64,000 nt of DNA from Terriglobia bacterium (GTDB lineage Bacteria; Acidobacteriota; Terriglobia; Terriglobales; Acidobacteriaceae), in assembly GCA_032252755.1 (NCBI GenBank), contig JAVUPY010000017.1:124001-188000 (forward strand), written 5' to 3'. The notes beneath the pieces were generated by a model. It was not told the origin of the DNA. It saw nothing but the letters and a program-made list of their open reading frames with translations, and searched no databases. Position numbers and translations under genes: made by a program. This document shows, one piece after another, positions 52,791 through 60,898 of this stretch; the first letter of the stretch is position 1, and every line of letters begins with the position of its first letter.

Positions 52791-53633
52791 ATGAAATCTG
52801 CCTTTCCAATAGATCGCTTCGAAATTTTCGCCGAGGGATTCGATCATCCTGAGGGTCTCGCCTTCGATCGTGACGGGAACCTCTGGGTCGGCGGCGAACT
52901 CGGCCAGATCTACTGCGTCGATGCAAAACGCAAAATCACCTTAATCACAACCCTCGGCGGCTTCAATCTCGGACTTACCTTTTCGGCCGGTCAGGATTTG
53001 TATGTTTGCAACTCCAAACTTGGTGCGCTGGTTCATCTCAATCGGTCGGGCAAAGTCCTCCGCTCGTGGGAGAGGGTGGGCCGCTATCGTCTCAGGACGC
53101 CGAATTTCGCCGTCTTCGACCGCCACGGAAATCTTTATTTCAGCGACTCTGGTGAGTGGCGAGCCAATGACGGGTTGCTTTTCGTACTACGGCCCAGTGG
53201 AAAGATCGAACAACTGCTTGAAGGCCTCAAATTCCCAAATGGCCTTTCCCTCAGCGCGGATGAGAAAACACTCTTCGTCGTCCAGAGCACCGCGGACAAT
53301 GTTCTGGCTGTTCCCATCCCTTCGCCCGCCAAAGTTGGCAGGCCTCGAATCCATGCGGGCGGGCTGCACAACGTGCCGGATGGCGCGGCGCTGGATGCTG
53401 CTGGGAACCTCTACGTCACCTGTTACGCTTCACATAACATTTATCGCGTGACGCCAAGCGGAAAAGCCTCTCTCTTCGCCGAGGACCGCGAAGGCACTAT
53501 GCTCGCCAGTCCTACAAACATCGCTTTTGGCGGTCCCGGTTTCGACGAAATGTACTTTGCCAACCTTAGCCGCTGGCATATCTGTCGTCTCAAAGCAGGC
53601 ATCAAGGGACAACCGCTTGCAAACCAGCGCTAG
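52791..53633 (+). CDS. SMP-30/gluconolactonase family sugar lactonase
   Basis: A 280-residue six-bladed beta-propeller lactonase. FAEGFDHPEGLAFDRDGNLW, GGELGQIYCVDAK, TPNFAVFDRHGNLYFSDSGE (metal ligand Asn/Asp), LKFPNGLSLSADEKTLFVVQ (second Asn) and VPDGAALDAAGNLYVTCYAS (Asp of the metal site) follow the family order. It should hydrolyse a sugar lactone to the acid. No signal peptide is seen. ATG 52791 is preferred; a GTG at 52770 adds seven codons but falls inside the operator palindrome. First gene of the plus-strand catabolic run 52791-57617. Confidence 0.88.
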   Translation: MKSAFPIDRFEIFAEGFDHPEGLAFDRDGNLWVGGELGQIYCVDAKRKITLITTLGGFNLGLTFSAGQDLYVCNSKLGALVHLNRSGKVLRSWERVGRYRLRTPNFAVFDRHGNLYFSDSGEWRANDGLLFVLRPSGKIEQLLEGLKFPNGLSLSADEKTLFVVQSTADNVLAVPIPSPAKVGRPRIHAGGLHNVPDGAALDAAGNLYVTCYASHNIYRVTPSGKASLFAEDREGTMLASPTNIAFGGPGFDEMYFANLSRWHICRLKAGIKGQPLANQR

Positions 53634-53648
53634 CTGGCTGGAGTTCTC

Positions 53649-54842
53649 ATGAAAATTACCGATATCCGTTGGACACGCGCATTCATTCCGATCGAAGCGC
53701 CGCTTCGATATTCCGTCGGTTCACACCCCGGATTCTCTCGCATCATCATCGAAATCGAAACCGATGAAGGCATTACCGGGCTTGGCGAGTGTTACACAGG
53801 AGCAACTCGCACCGGCCAGCTGGAAGACCTCAAGCCACAGCTCATCGGCGAAGATCCCATGAACCTGGAGCGGATCCGATGGAAGGTGGCGGCTCCCAGT
53901 TCAGTTAAACTTTTCGGCTTCGCGCTCGGCTTTGCCGGAATCGAATTCGCTCTTCTCGACATCCAGGGCAAGGCTCTCAACCGTTCCGTTTGCGACATCC
54001 TCGGCGGACGTATTCGCGATGAGGTTCCATTTGCCGCTTACCTTTTCTATCGGTATGCGAACGAACAGGGTGTCGGCGAGATTTCGAACGCAGAGCAGAT
54101 GGTCGCATTCGCAAAAGACCTCGTCCAGCGTTATGGCTTCAAAACTCTGAAATACAAGAACGGTGTACTGCCCCCGGACGACGAAATCGACACCTTCATT
54201 GCGTTGCGCCAGGCCTTCCCCAAGCATCGCATCCGCCTCGATCCCAATGCCGTCTGGACTGTGACTACGGCGGTTGACGTGGCGCGACGTCTCCATGACT
54301 ACAACATGGAGTACCTGGAAGATCCCGTGTGGGGTATGCGTGCCATGCAGCGCGTGAACGCGAAAGCGCCGTGGGTTACGTTGGCATCGAACATGTCGGT
54401 ATTCGCCTTTGAGGACCTCGCTCCGAACATAATGTCCGATGTTCTAGACGTCGTACTCCTCGACCCGCACTGGTATGGAGGTATCCACCGCGCCAAACTC
54501 GCCGGCCAGATCTGCGAAGCCCTTGGCGTGGATGCAGGCATGCACAGCGGCGCCGAATTCGGCATCTCGCAGGCGGCGATGATCCACCTCGCCGCTTGCC
54601 TGCCGAACCTCGTGCTCGCGGCAGACTCACACTACCACCACCTCACCGACGACATCATCGAGGGTGGCAAACTGGAATTTAAGAACGGCTGCATGAAAGT
54701 CCCAACCGGACCGGGCTTGGGTGTGTCGCTCGATCGCGACAAACTGGCTCGTTACCACGAATTGTCGAAGAAGCAGGAAATGGGCGCGTGGACCGATGAC
54801 CCCAATCGCCGCGGGAAGGTGATCACGCAGCCGAAGTGGTAG
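53649..54842 (+). CDS. Enolase-superfamily acid-sugar dehydratase, glucarate-dehydratase-like
   Basis: A 397-residue mandelate-racemase/enolase-type dehydratase. N-terminal capping domain to about residue 110; barrel with KxK in TLKYKNGVLPP (near 168-170, the same layout as glucarate dehydratase FKLKGGVL), metal ligands in RLDPNAVW, EDPVWG and ASNMSVFAFE, and a late LLDPHWYGG Asp with HSGAEFGISQAA, the His-Asp pair region. It should remove water from an aldonate or aldarate to give a 2-keto-3-deoxy acid. Its exact sugar cannot be told; the neighbouring lactonase and FAH hydrolase suggest an aldonate. It starts 15 bases after the lactonase stop, with GGAG before the ATG. Confidence 0.9.
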   Translation: MKITDIRWTRAFIPIEAPLRYSVGSHPGFSRIIIEIETDEGITGLGECYTGATRTGQLEDLKPQLIGEDPMNLERIRWKVAAPSSVKLFGFALGFAGIEFALLDIQGKALNRSVCDILGGRIRDEVPFAAYLFYRYANEQGVGEISNAEQMVAFAKDLVQRYGFKTLKYKNGVLPPDDEIDTFIALRQAFPKHRIRLDPNAVWTVTTAVDVARRLHDYNMEYLEDPVWGMRAMQRVNAKAPWVTLASNMSVFAFEDLAPNIMSDVLDVVLLDPHWYGGIHRAKLAGQICEALGVDAGMHSGAEFGISQAAMIHLAACLPNLVLAADSHYHHLTDDIIEGGKLEFKNGCMKVPTGPGLGVSLDRDKLARYHELSKKQEMGAWTDDPNRRGKVITQPKW

Positions 54843-54879
54843 TTATTCGCGGTCCATCTACTGCAAGGGAGAACCAACC

Positions 54880-55695
54880 ATGAAGATCGACCTGACCGGC
54901 AAGGTTGCTGTCGTAACTGGCGGCGCCATGGGTATCGGCGAAGCGAGCGCACGCAAACTGGCGTCAGCAGGAGCGTCGATTGCCATTCTCGACGCGGACG
55001 CTTCGGCCGGAACCAAAACCGCAGCCGACATAGGTAAGAGCGGTGCTGCATGCAATTTCTTTCACTGCGACATGAGCAAGTCCGAGCAGGTCGAACACGC
55101 AATCAGCGGCGTCGTTGCGCGATATCACTCCATCGACATCGTCGTGAGCAATGCCGGGATCCAGGCTTACGGCGATGTCATCACAACCTCGGAAGCGGAC
55201 TGGGACCGACTACTTGGCATCAACCTGAAAGGCTGTTTCCTCGTTTCGAAATTCGCTGTTCCCCACATGCTGAAGAAAGGCGGGGCTGTTGTCGTGATCG
55301 GATCTGTCCAGAGCTTCACCGCTATTCAGAATTCTGTCGCCTATGTCACGTCCAAGCACGCTCTGCTCGGACTCGCCCGCGCGATGGCGTTGGATTACGC
55401 AAAGAATGGTATCCGCGTGAACTGCATCTGCCCCGGCGCAATCGACACGCCCATGCTCCGCTGGGCGGCCAGCCTGTCTCCTGACCCGGAGTCCGTGATA
55501 CGAACCTGCGATCGCATGCACGCTCTCGGTCGCATCGGCAAGCCGGATGAAGTTGCGGATGCTGTGCTCTATCTTGCCTCGCCGATGTCTTCTTTCATTA
55601 CTGGCGCTTCACTCCTGGTTGACGGCGGAATGCTTGTACCCACCGGCGGAATGGGATTCCAGGAAGGTGGCACGGGAGCAGCGACACACGAATGA
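54880..55695 (+). CDS. Short-chain dehydrogenase/reductase (SDR) 1
   Basis: A 271-residue classical SDR. NAD(P) motif TGGAMGIGEASARKLASAGA at residues 12-31, SNAGIQAYG, the catalytic Ser in VIGSVQSF and YVTSK (Tyr near 154), and INCICPGAIDTPML-like VNCICPGAIDTPML. An Asp after the second strand (LDADAS) suggests NAD preference. The C-terminal tail is extended by about 15 residues (PTGGMGFQEGGTGAATHE). In the cluster it may oxidise the sugar or the 2-keto-3-deoxy acid. It overlaps the next SDR gene by four bases. Confidence 0.9.
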   Translation: MKIDLTGKVAVVTGGAMGIGEASARKLASAGASIAILDADASAGTKTAADIGKSGAACNFFHCDMSKSEQVEHAISGVVARYHSIDIVVSNAGIQAYGDVITTSEADWDRLLGINLKGCFLVSKFAVPHMLKKGGAVVVIGSVQSFTAIQNSVAYVTSKHALLGLARAMALDYAKNGIRVNCICPGAIDTPMLRWAASLSPDPESVIRTCDRMHALGRIGKPDEVADAVLYLASPMSSFITGASLLVDGGMLVPTGGMGFQEGGTGAATHE

Positions 55696-56450
55696 AACTC
55701 CAACGTAAAACCGCAATAATTACCGGCGCCGCGGCCGGCATTGGAGCAGCTTCCGCGACGCTTTTTGCGTCGGAAGGTGCAAACGTTGTTGCCGTCGATC
55801 TCGACGGCTCAAGGCTTGACGATCTCGCTAAACAGATCACCACATCTGGCGGCGAGTGCCTGGCAGTTCGTTGCGATGTGAGCCAACGAGCCAATGTGCA
55901 AAGCGCGATCCAAGCGGCTATCGATCGTTATCGCCGGATCGACATCCTCTTCAACAATGCCGGGATCGTTCCAGTCGGCAAAATTGACACGACGGAGGAA
56001 GCCGAGTGGGATCGCGCCATGGCGATCAACGTCAAGAGCATGTACTTGTTTTGCCACGCCGTGATTGTCCATTTTCGACAAAACGGCGGCGGCGTGATTC
56101 TCAACACCGCTTCGGCGACAGTACTCCGCACTGTTCCAGATAGAGCCTGCTACACCGCGACGAAAGCCGCCGTCCTTGGACTCACGAAGTCCATGGCTCT
56201 CGATTATGTCCGCGACAACATTCGCGTGAACTGCCTGTGTCCCGGCACTATCGATACGCCCTCGCTCGCTCAGCGCATTGCCGCGCTTCCGGACCCCATC
56301 GCTGCGAGAAAGACCTTTATCGCGCGCCAGCCGATGGGCCGCTTCGGCACGGCCGAAGAGGTTGCCCGCGCCGCCCTCTACCTCGTTTCCGACGAGGCCA
56401 CCTTCATTACCGGTACCGCATTCCCAGTGGACGGAGGCTTCGGTCTTTAG
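55692..56450 (+). CDS. Short-chain dehydrogenase/reductase (SDR) 2
   Basis: A 252-residue classical SDR: TGAAAGIGAASATLFASEGA with VVAVDLDGS (Asp, NAD type), FNNAGIVPVG, LNTASATVL Ser, YTATKAAVLG (Tyr near 154) and NCLCPGTIDTPSL. It resembles 2-keto-3-deoxy-fuconate/rhamnonate dehydrogenases by memory of the CPGTIDTPS pattern, which is a weak clue. It is a paralogue of the upstream SDR, starting in an ATGA overlap. The next gene starts at the base after its stop. Confidence 0.9.
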   Translation: MKLQRKTAIITGAAAGIGAASATLFASEGANVVAVDLDGSRLDDLAKQITTSGGECLAVRCDVSQRANVQSAIQAAIDRYRRIDILFNNAGIVPVGKIDTTEEAEWDRAMAINVKSMYLFCHAVIVHFRQNGGGVILNTASATVLRTVPDRACYTATKAAVLGLTKSMALDYVRDNIRVNCLCPGTIDTPSLAQRIAALPDPIAARKTFIARQPMGRFGTAEEVARAALYLVSDEATFITGTAFPVDGGFGL

Positions 56451-57617
56451 ATGCCGCGCTGCGAAGCCGCTCCCGTCGACTGGAAGAAGCGCCGGGCGTT
56501 CCGGCTCTCAAATGGAACCATCGAGATCACAGTTCTTATCGGTGGCGGACATATCGCGGACGCCCGTCTCTGCGGTTCTCCATACAACATGGTCTACGAG
56601 TCACCGTGGCAAACTATTGACCCCCACACATTTTCTGAGAGGGAGCACGCGGCACGATACGGGGAAGGCGCGGTCGGAAAATTTCTTTCGGGCTATACCG
56701 GCCATGCGTACGCCCTCGGATACTTCGGCATGCCGGACGAAGAAGAAGCCGCAGCCGGACTCCCGCTCCACGGAGAAGCCGCCACCTCAGAGTGGACTGT
56801 CCTTGGTTCCGAGGCAAGCGAGTCCGGCGCGTCGCTATCTCTGGAGATCATGCTTCCGCACTATCACTTGCGCGCCACCCGCGGGCTTTACCTCACAGCC
56901 GGAGCCTCGTCCGTATTGATCGAAGAGCGTGTCACGAATATTGGCAAGGACTCGCAGGACTTCCAGTGGGTCGAGCACGCGACATTCGGCCCACCGTTGT
57001 TCAATAATGGCGAAGCACGTCTCTTCCTTTCGACAACGCGGGGCAAAACGTGGCCACTCGGTTATGAAGGTCACGAACTGCTGCCTTCGGATTTTGAATT
57101 CTCCTGGCCGGCTCTTCCCGCACTGAATGGTGAAAGTGTCGATCTGTCGCAAGCTTTTCCTCGCACTGGAACCGGTTTCGTGGCTTCGTTGCTTGTGGAC
57201 CAGAGACGATCGAGTGGCTTTGTTGCGATCCATAACCGACGATTGGAACTGGCAGCGGGATATGTATTCGATCCTCGGATGTTTCCGTGGGTCGCGCTTT
57301 GGGAAGAAAACTGCTCTCGGAATTACGCTCCCTGGGATGGAGTCACGCGCGCACGGGGTGTGGAATTCGGCACAAGCCCAATGCCGCTTGGACTGAAGCA
57401 TGCGCGTGAGATGAAGACTCTATTCGACACGCCAACGTTTGCCAGCATTAGCCCTGGGGAAACGATGGCAACCGCCTATCATCTGTTTGTGACCACACTC
57501 TCCGGCGAGTATTCAGAAATTGATGTGACGATCTCCCCCCACAATCTGGTGCTGCATGACACAACCGATCGAACGCTCGCGATTCCAGTAAGCAGGATGC
57601 CGACCATGCGTTCTTAG
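56451..57617 (+). CDS. Aldose-1-epimerase-like (galactose-mutarotase fold) protein
   Basis: A 388-residue protein with the supersandwich fold pattern of DUF4432/mutarotase-type enzymes: IEITVLIGGGHIADARLCGS, GLPLHGEAATSEW with a conserved His, YLTAGASSVLIEERVTNIGK, WVEHATFGPPLF with another His, and a C-terminal strand with a Glu in VALWEENCSRNYAP. Related enzymes interconvert sugar anomers. No signal peptide. The ATG follows the SDR stop with no gap. As last gene of the cluster it may supply the right anomer for oxidation. A two-way terminator follows at 57758. Confidence 0.8.
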   Translation: MPRCEAAPVDWKKRRAFRLSNGTIEITVLIGGGHIADARLCGSPYNMVYESPWQTIDPHTFSEREHAARYGEGAVGKFLSGYTGHAYALGYFGMPDEEEAAAGLPLHGEAATSEWTVLGSEASESGASLSLEIMLPHYHLRATRGLYLTAGASSVLIEERVTNIGKDSQDFQWVEHATFGPPLFNNGEARLFLSTTRGKTWPLGYEGHELLPSDFEFSWPALPALNGESVDLSQAFPRTGTGFVASLLVDQRRSSGFVAIHNRRLELAAGYVFDPRMFPWVALWEENCSRNYAPWDGVTRARGVEFGTSPMPLGLKHAREMKTLFDTPTFASISPGETMATAYHLFVTTLSGEYSEIDVTISPHNLVLHDTTDRTLAIPVSRMPTMRS

Positions 57618-57757
57618 TCTCACCGAGGCTTTTGCCAAAGCCACTAGGGACGGGACCACGTTATCTGGGGTCGGGTTGAACATCCGTCACGCTCGCCCAC
57701 GTCACTCAAATATCTCTATCGAATTTGATCGGTCGATACCGATCGCGGAGCAACACT

Positions 57758-57794
57758 AAGGGCAGAAGGTCGAGCACTTCGTTCTGCCCTTTAC
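57758..57794. terminator. Hairpin between convergent genes
   Basis: AAGGGCAGAA and TTCTGCCCTT are perfect ten-base arms around 14 bases. T- and A-rich flanks on each side could let it work in both directions, ending the catabolic cluster and ilvE. Confidence 0.7.
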
Positions 57795-57848
57795 CCTCTG
57801 CCCTTTGACTTCGTTTCCGTGCCGCTTTTCCCTTGGCCGTTTTGCTGT

Positions 57849-58796
57849 TTATACACTGACCGGTTGCTTCACTTCCACCGCCACCGGCGTGAACCAGTTG
57901 TACTTATCCGGCCTCGATCCATCGAAGATCCCGAAGAGCTCGTTCTTGATCTGCTTCGTGATCGGCCCGATTTTGCCGTTGCCGACCGTGATCTTGTCCA
58001 CTGACCGTATGGGTGTAATTTCCGCTGCAGTGCCCGTGAAGAACACTTCGTCGGAGATGTACAGCATCTCGCGCGGAATCATCTGCTCGATCACCGGGAT
58101 CCCGAGATCCTTCGCCAGGTCGATGACCGAATCGCGAGTAATACCAGGCAGCACCGAGTTCCCCAGCGGTGCCGTCAACAGCTTCCCTCTCCGAACAACG
58201 AACAGGTTCTCGCCCGAACCCTCGCTGACGTAACCATTCACGTCCAGTGCAATGCCCTCGACATAGCCGTTCACGATCGCTTCCATCTTGATCAGCTGCG
58301 AATTCATGTAATTTGCGCCGGATTTTGCCATCGCAGGCATCGTGTTCGGCGCCAGCCGCGTCCACGACGATACGCACACATCCACGCCCTCGTCTTCCGT
58401 GCCACCCAGGTATTTGCCCCACGGATAGTTCGCGATATAAACCTCGGTCGGCGAATTGAACGGATTCACGCCCGCCTCGCCGTATCCACGCAGCACGATT
58501 GGACGTATGTAGCACGGCGCAACACCGTTGACCTTCACCACGTCCACCATGCCCTGCACCAGTTCGTCCCGTGTATACGGAACTTCGATGCGGTAAATCT
58601 TCGACGAATCAATCAACCGCTGAATATGCTCTGCCGCGCGAAAAATCCCGGCGCCGCTCGGACGCTTATAGCAACGCACGCCCTCGAACAGTGACGAACC
58701 GTAGTTCACCACGTGAGCCATGACGTGCAGCTTCGCATCGTCCCAGGCTATGAGTTTTCCGTTGTGCCAGATCTTCTCGGTCTTCTGGAGGGGCAT
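57849..58796 (-). CDS. ilvE: Branched-chain amino acid aminotransferase
   Basis: A 315-residue class IV PLP transaminase for the last step of Ile, Leu and Val synthesis. KIWHNGKLIAWDDAKLHVMA-like start, YGSSLFEGVRCYKRPSGAGI, YIRPIVLRGYGEAGVNPFNS, the PLP-lysine region INSQLIKMEA-like NYMNSQLIKMEAIVNGYVEG, EGSGENLFVVRRGKLLTAPL, VLPGITRDSVIDLAKDLGIP and FFTGTAAEITPIRSVDKITV are all in place. Length is normal. It is monocistronic; the upstream gene (59080) is followed by a terminator. Confidence 0.96.
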   Translation of the reverse strand: MPLQKTEKIWHNGKLIAWDDAKLHVMAHVVNYGSSLFEGVRCYKRPSGAGIFRAAEHIQRLIDSSKIYRIEVPYTRDELVQGMVDVVKVNGVAPCYIRPIVLRGYGEAGVNPFNSPTEVYIANYPWGKYLGGTEDEGVDVCVSSWTRLAPNTMPAMAKSGANYMNSQLIKMEAIVNGYVEGIALDVNGYVSEGSGENLFVVRRGKLLTAPLGNSVLPGITRDSVIDLAKDLGIPVIEQMIPREMLYISDEVFFTGTAAEITPIRSVDKITVGNGKIGPITKQIKNELFGIFDGSRPDKYNWFTPVAVEVKQPVSV

Positions 58797-58989
58797 GGAC
58801 GCTCCTTAATTCTGCGGGGATGCGCTCACCCCGCGCCCGCGTCCACCCGAAGGGCGCACGAATACGGGGGAGACTTAAGAATTATAACCTAGTAGTCGGG
58901 GACGCTCTGCAGTTGAAAGCGCCGGCGCCTGCGAGCAGTTCGGAGCGCCTCCGCATCGCCGGACACGATGCTCTGCCCAATGTAGACCG

Positions 58990-59006
58990 GGCGAGCGAAG
59001 CTCGCC
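58990..59006. repeat. Short REP-like palindrome
   Basis: GGCGAGC-GAA-GCTCGCC, a perfect seven-base stem with a three-base loop, in the 283-base gap between ilvE and the DUF4015 gene. The layout resembles the GGCACGGC-TTCA-GCCGTGCC unit at 4470. Confidence 0.45.
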
Positions 59007-59023
59007 TATTCTCCACTCCCAAC

Positions 59024-59059
59024 AAAAAAAGAGCAGACGGGCTACCAGTTCCGTCCTGC
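59024..59059 (-). terminator. Intrinsic terminator of the DUF4015 gene
   Basis: On the minus strand GCAGGACGG pairs with CCGTCTGC (one bulge), followed by TCT and seven T (the A-run at 59024-59030). It lies 21 bases after the stop at 59080. Confidence 0.6.
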
Positions 59060-59079
59060 CCTCTGCCTTTTATTGCCGT

Positions 59080-60588
59080 TTACTTCGCCGCCACACTCGC
59101 CGTCGTCACAGGTGCTTTCGGCACATGGAAGTACACCTGCTTATTTGCCTCCATCAACGGCATGGCTCCAAACGGCTTCGAATAATCGTTCCGCGCATTC
59201 CAGAACAGGAACCCGATCCCGCCACGCGCATTCGACGTCTTCACCTGCGTCAGGATGTAATCGACAGAATACGTCTTCGTCCGCCACCCGAAAGCCTGCA
59301 ACCACGGCCGCAGCACCACTCCCGAACCCGCCGTGATTTTCACGAACCGGTCCATCGACTCGCCAATAAAATGCTCCGGCGCATCTCCCGGCTGGGCAAT
59401 CCCATCCATCCCGAAGAAGTGCGACGGATAAATCATCGGCGAGATCACGTCGCAGTGCTTCGCCATCCTCACGATGTCCTGTCCCGTGTGGCTCAAATCT
59501 ACGGTCCGCTGCCACGCCATCACCCCGAACACGTCGAGCGAAAACAGTACGTGCTTCTGCTTCAGCGCCTCATGCGCCTTGGTCAGGAAATCCTCAATCA
59601 CGTCCGCGCGTTGCCACTTTGGATGCTCCGTCTCGAACATGAACTTCGCATCCTTCTGATCGCCCTCCGCCGGGAAGCGCACATAATCGAACTGGATCTC
59701 GTCTGCCCCGCTATCAGCCACATACTTCGCCAGAGCAATGTCGTAGTTCTGCACTTCGTTGTGCGACGGATCCGTCCAGACCTGTTTCCCGTTCTCCTTC
59801 CAAGGCAGTCCCGTCTTCCGAGACTTCACCGCCAATTGGGGATGCTGTGTCGCAATATACTCGTCCCGGAAGATCGCGATGCGCGCGATAGCGTGCATTC
59901 CAAGACTGTGCAGGTAGCGAGTGAACTTCGGCAGGTTACGGATTGGAACATGCTTGTTGTGCGGCGCCAGCGGATTGTCGAACGGAATACTCAGCAGACC
60001 ATCGCTATCTTTAATATCGAACACGACCGCATTTCCGCCCGCCTGTTTCCACCGCTGAATGATCTTCAGCCCGTTTTCGCTGCCGGCCATCACGCCGGTC
60101 AAATAGATCGCTTTTACCTCGTAATCCTTGGGAACCGGCACCGACTTCTCCACAATCGGCTGCGGCTCAATTCCCGGGATGATCACCTTTGTGCCGGGTT
60201 TCGGGAACAATCCTTTCAACCGCGGGTTCGCCTGTCGCAACGCCGCCTCGAACTCCGGTTTCGTCATGTACTTCGTCTGCGGCAAATACGAATACAACAA
60301 TCCCGGGATCGTCTCGCCCTTCGCGATCGTATGCAGTTCCGCTCCCGGCGGCACGATGATGGGCGTCTCCGCCTGCGCGGGCGCGGCCGTACCTTTCCTT
60401 TTCGCATCCTTCGTCGAAAGCACATCACCGTGAGCGGCGGGAGTATGCAGCGCTGACACTTCCTGTTTCTGCGGCTGTCCCGACCCCGACCGCGAAATCG
60501 CCGCATGGCCCATTGAGTAGAGCGAAACCGCGGCCAGCACAAGGACGCCGGCCAGAATCGTCACCGTCGACAACTTCTTCCGTGGCAT
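59080..60588 (-). CDS. Secreted DUF4015 glycoside-hydrolase-like protein
   Basis: A 502-residue exported or membrane-anchored protein. Membrane/signal segment at residues 7-30; Pro/Ala-rich spacer; a short LysM-like region (HTIAKGETIPGLLYSYLPQT; LFPKPGTKVIIPG); then a TIM-barrel domain (residues 155-480) of the DUF4015/GHL15 type: IYLTGVMAGSENGLKIIQRW, AVVFDIKDSDGLLSI, ARIAIFRDEYIATQHPQLAV, GADEIQFDYVRFPAEGDQK, VLFSLDVFGVMAWQ, MIYPSHFFG and GGIGFLFWNARNDY. The Asp in the DYVRFPAEG stretch is at the presumed catalytic place. Substrate unknown; a cell-wall or exopolysaccharide role is often assumed for this family. Confidence 0.9.
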   Translation of the reverse strand: MPRKKLSTVTILAGVLVLAAVSLYSMGHAAISRSGSGQPQKQEVSALHTPAAHGDVLSTKDAKRKGTAAPAQAETPIIVPPGAELHTIAKGETIPGLLYSYLPQTKYMTKPEFEAALRQANPRLKGLFPKPGTKVIIPGIEPQPIVEKSVPVPKDYEVKAIYLTGVMAGSENGLKIIQRWKQAGGNAVVFDIKDSDGLLSIPFDNPLAPHNKHVPIRNLPKFTRYLHSLGMHAIARIAIFRDEYIATQHPQLAVKSRKTGLPWKENGKQVWTDPSHNEVQNYDIALAKYVADSGADEIQFDYVRFPAEGDQKDAKFMFETEHPKWQRADVIEDFLTKAHEALKQKHVLFSLDVFGVMAWQRTVDLSHTGQDIVRMAKHCDVISPMIYPSHFFGMDGIAQPGDAPEHFIGESMDRFVKITAGSGVVLRPWLQAFGWRTKTYSVDYILTQVKTSNARGGIGFLFWNARNDYSKPFGAMPLMEANKQVYFHVPKAPVTTASVAAK

Positions 60589-60898
60589 TAAGTTTTATCC
60601 AGAGATGATGCTGGGTGGATACTACCACGGCCTGCTTCAACTCTAATCAGCACTGAGGCACCAAGTAGTACATGAGTTGTATTTCGTCTTTCGTAACTTG
60701 CTAACAGCGCCAACCCCAGCGTCGTATCACCGCTTCCGCGAAACATTCCTTCAGCATCTAAGTAATCAGTGTGGGGGACAAGAGTTGCTAACTTTCCCGT
60801 TCGAGCAACTCTAAAGCCGCTGGTTCCATCTCACCGACTCAGTATCTGGGAATACCAGAATGCTGGGCCCCGCACGCCGCTCTTGATGAGCGCGACAT
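60589..60898. other. 310-base gap between divergent DUF4015 and AAA+ genes
   Basis: Should carry both promoters. An inverted repeat AGAGTTGC (60781-60788) and GCAACTCT (60805-60812) with a 16-base spacer is visible, as is a small CTGGGAATACCAG hairpin near 60847. No small gene is supported; no strong ribosome binding site precedes the ATG at 60899. Confidence 0.5.

Noticed and set aside
59125-60456. A 443-codon open frame antisense to the DUF4015 gene
   Set aside because: Very Arg/His/Leu-rich with no motif; the minus-strand gene is conserved throughout.
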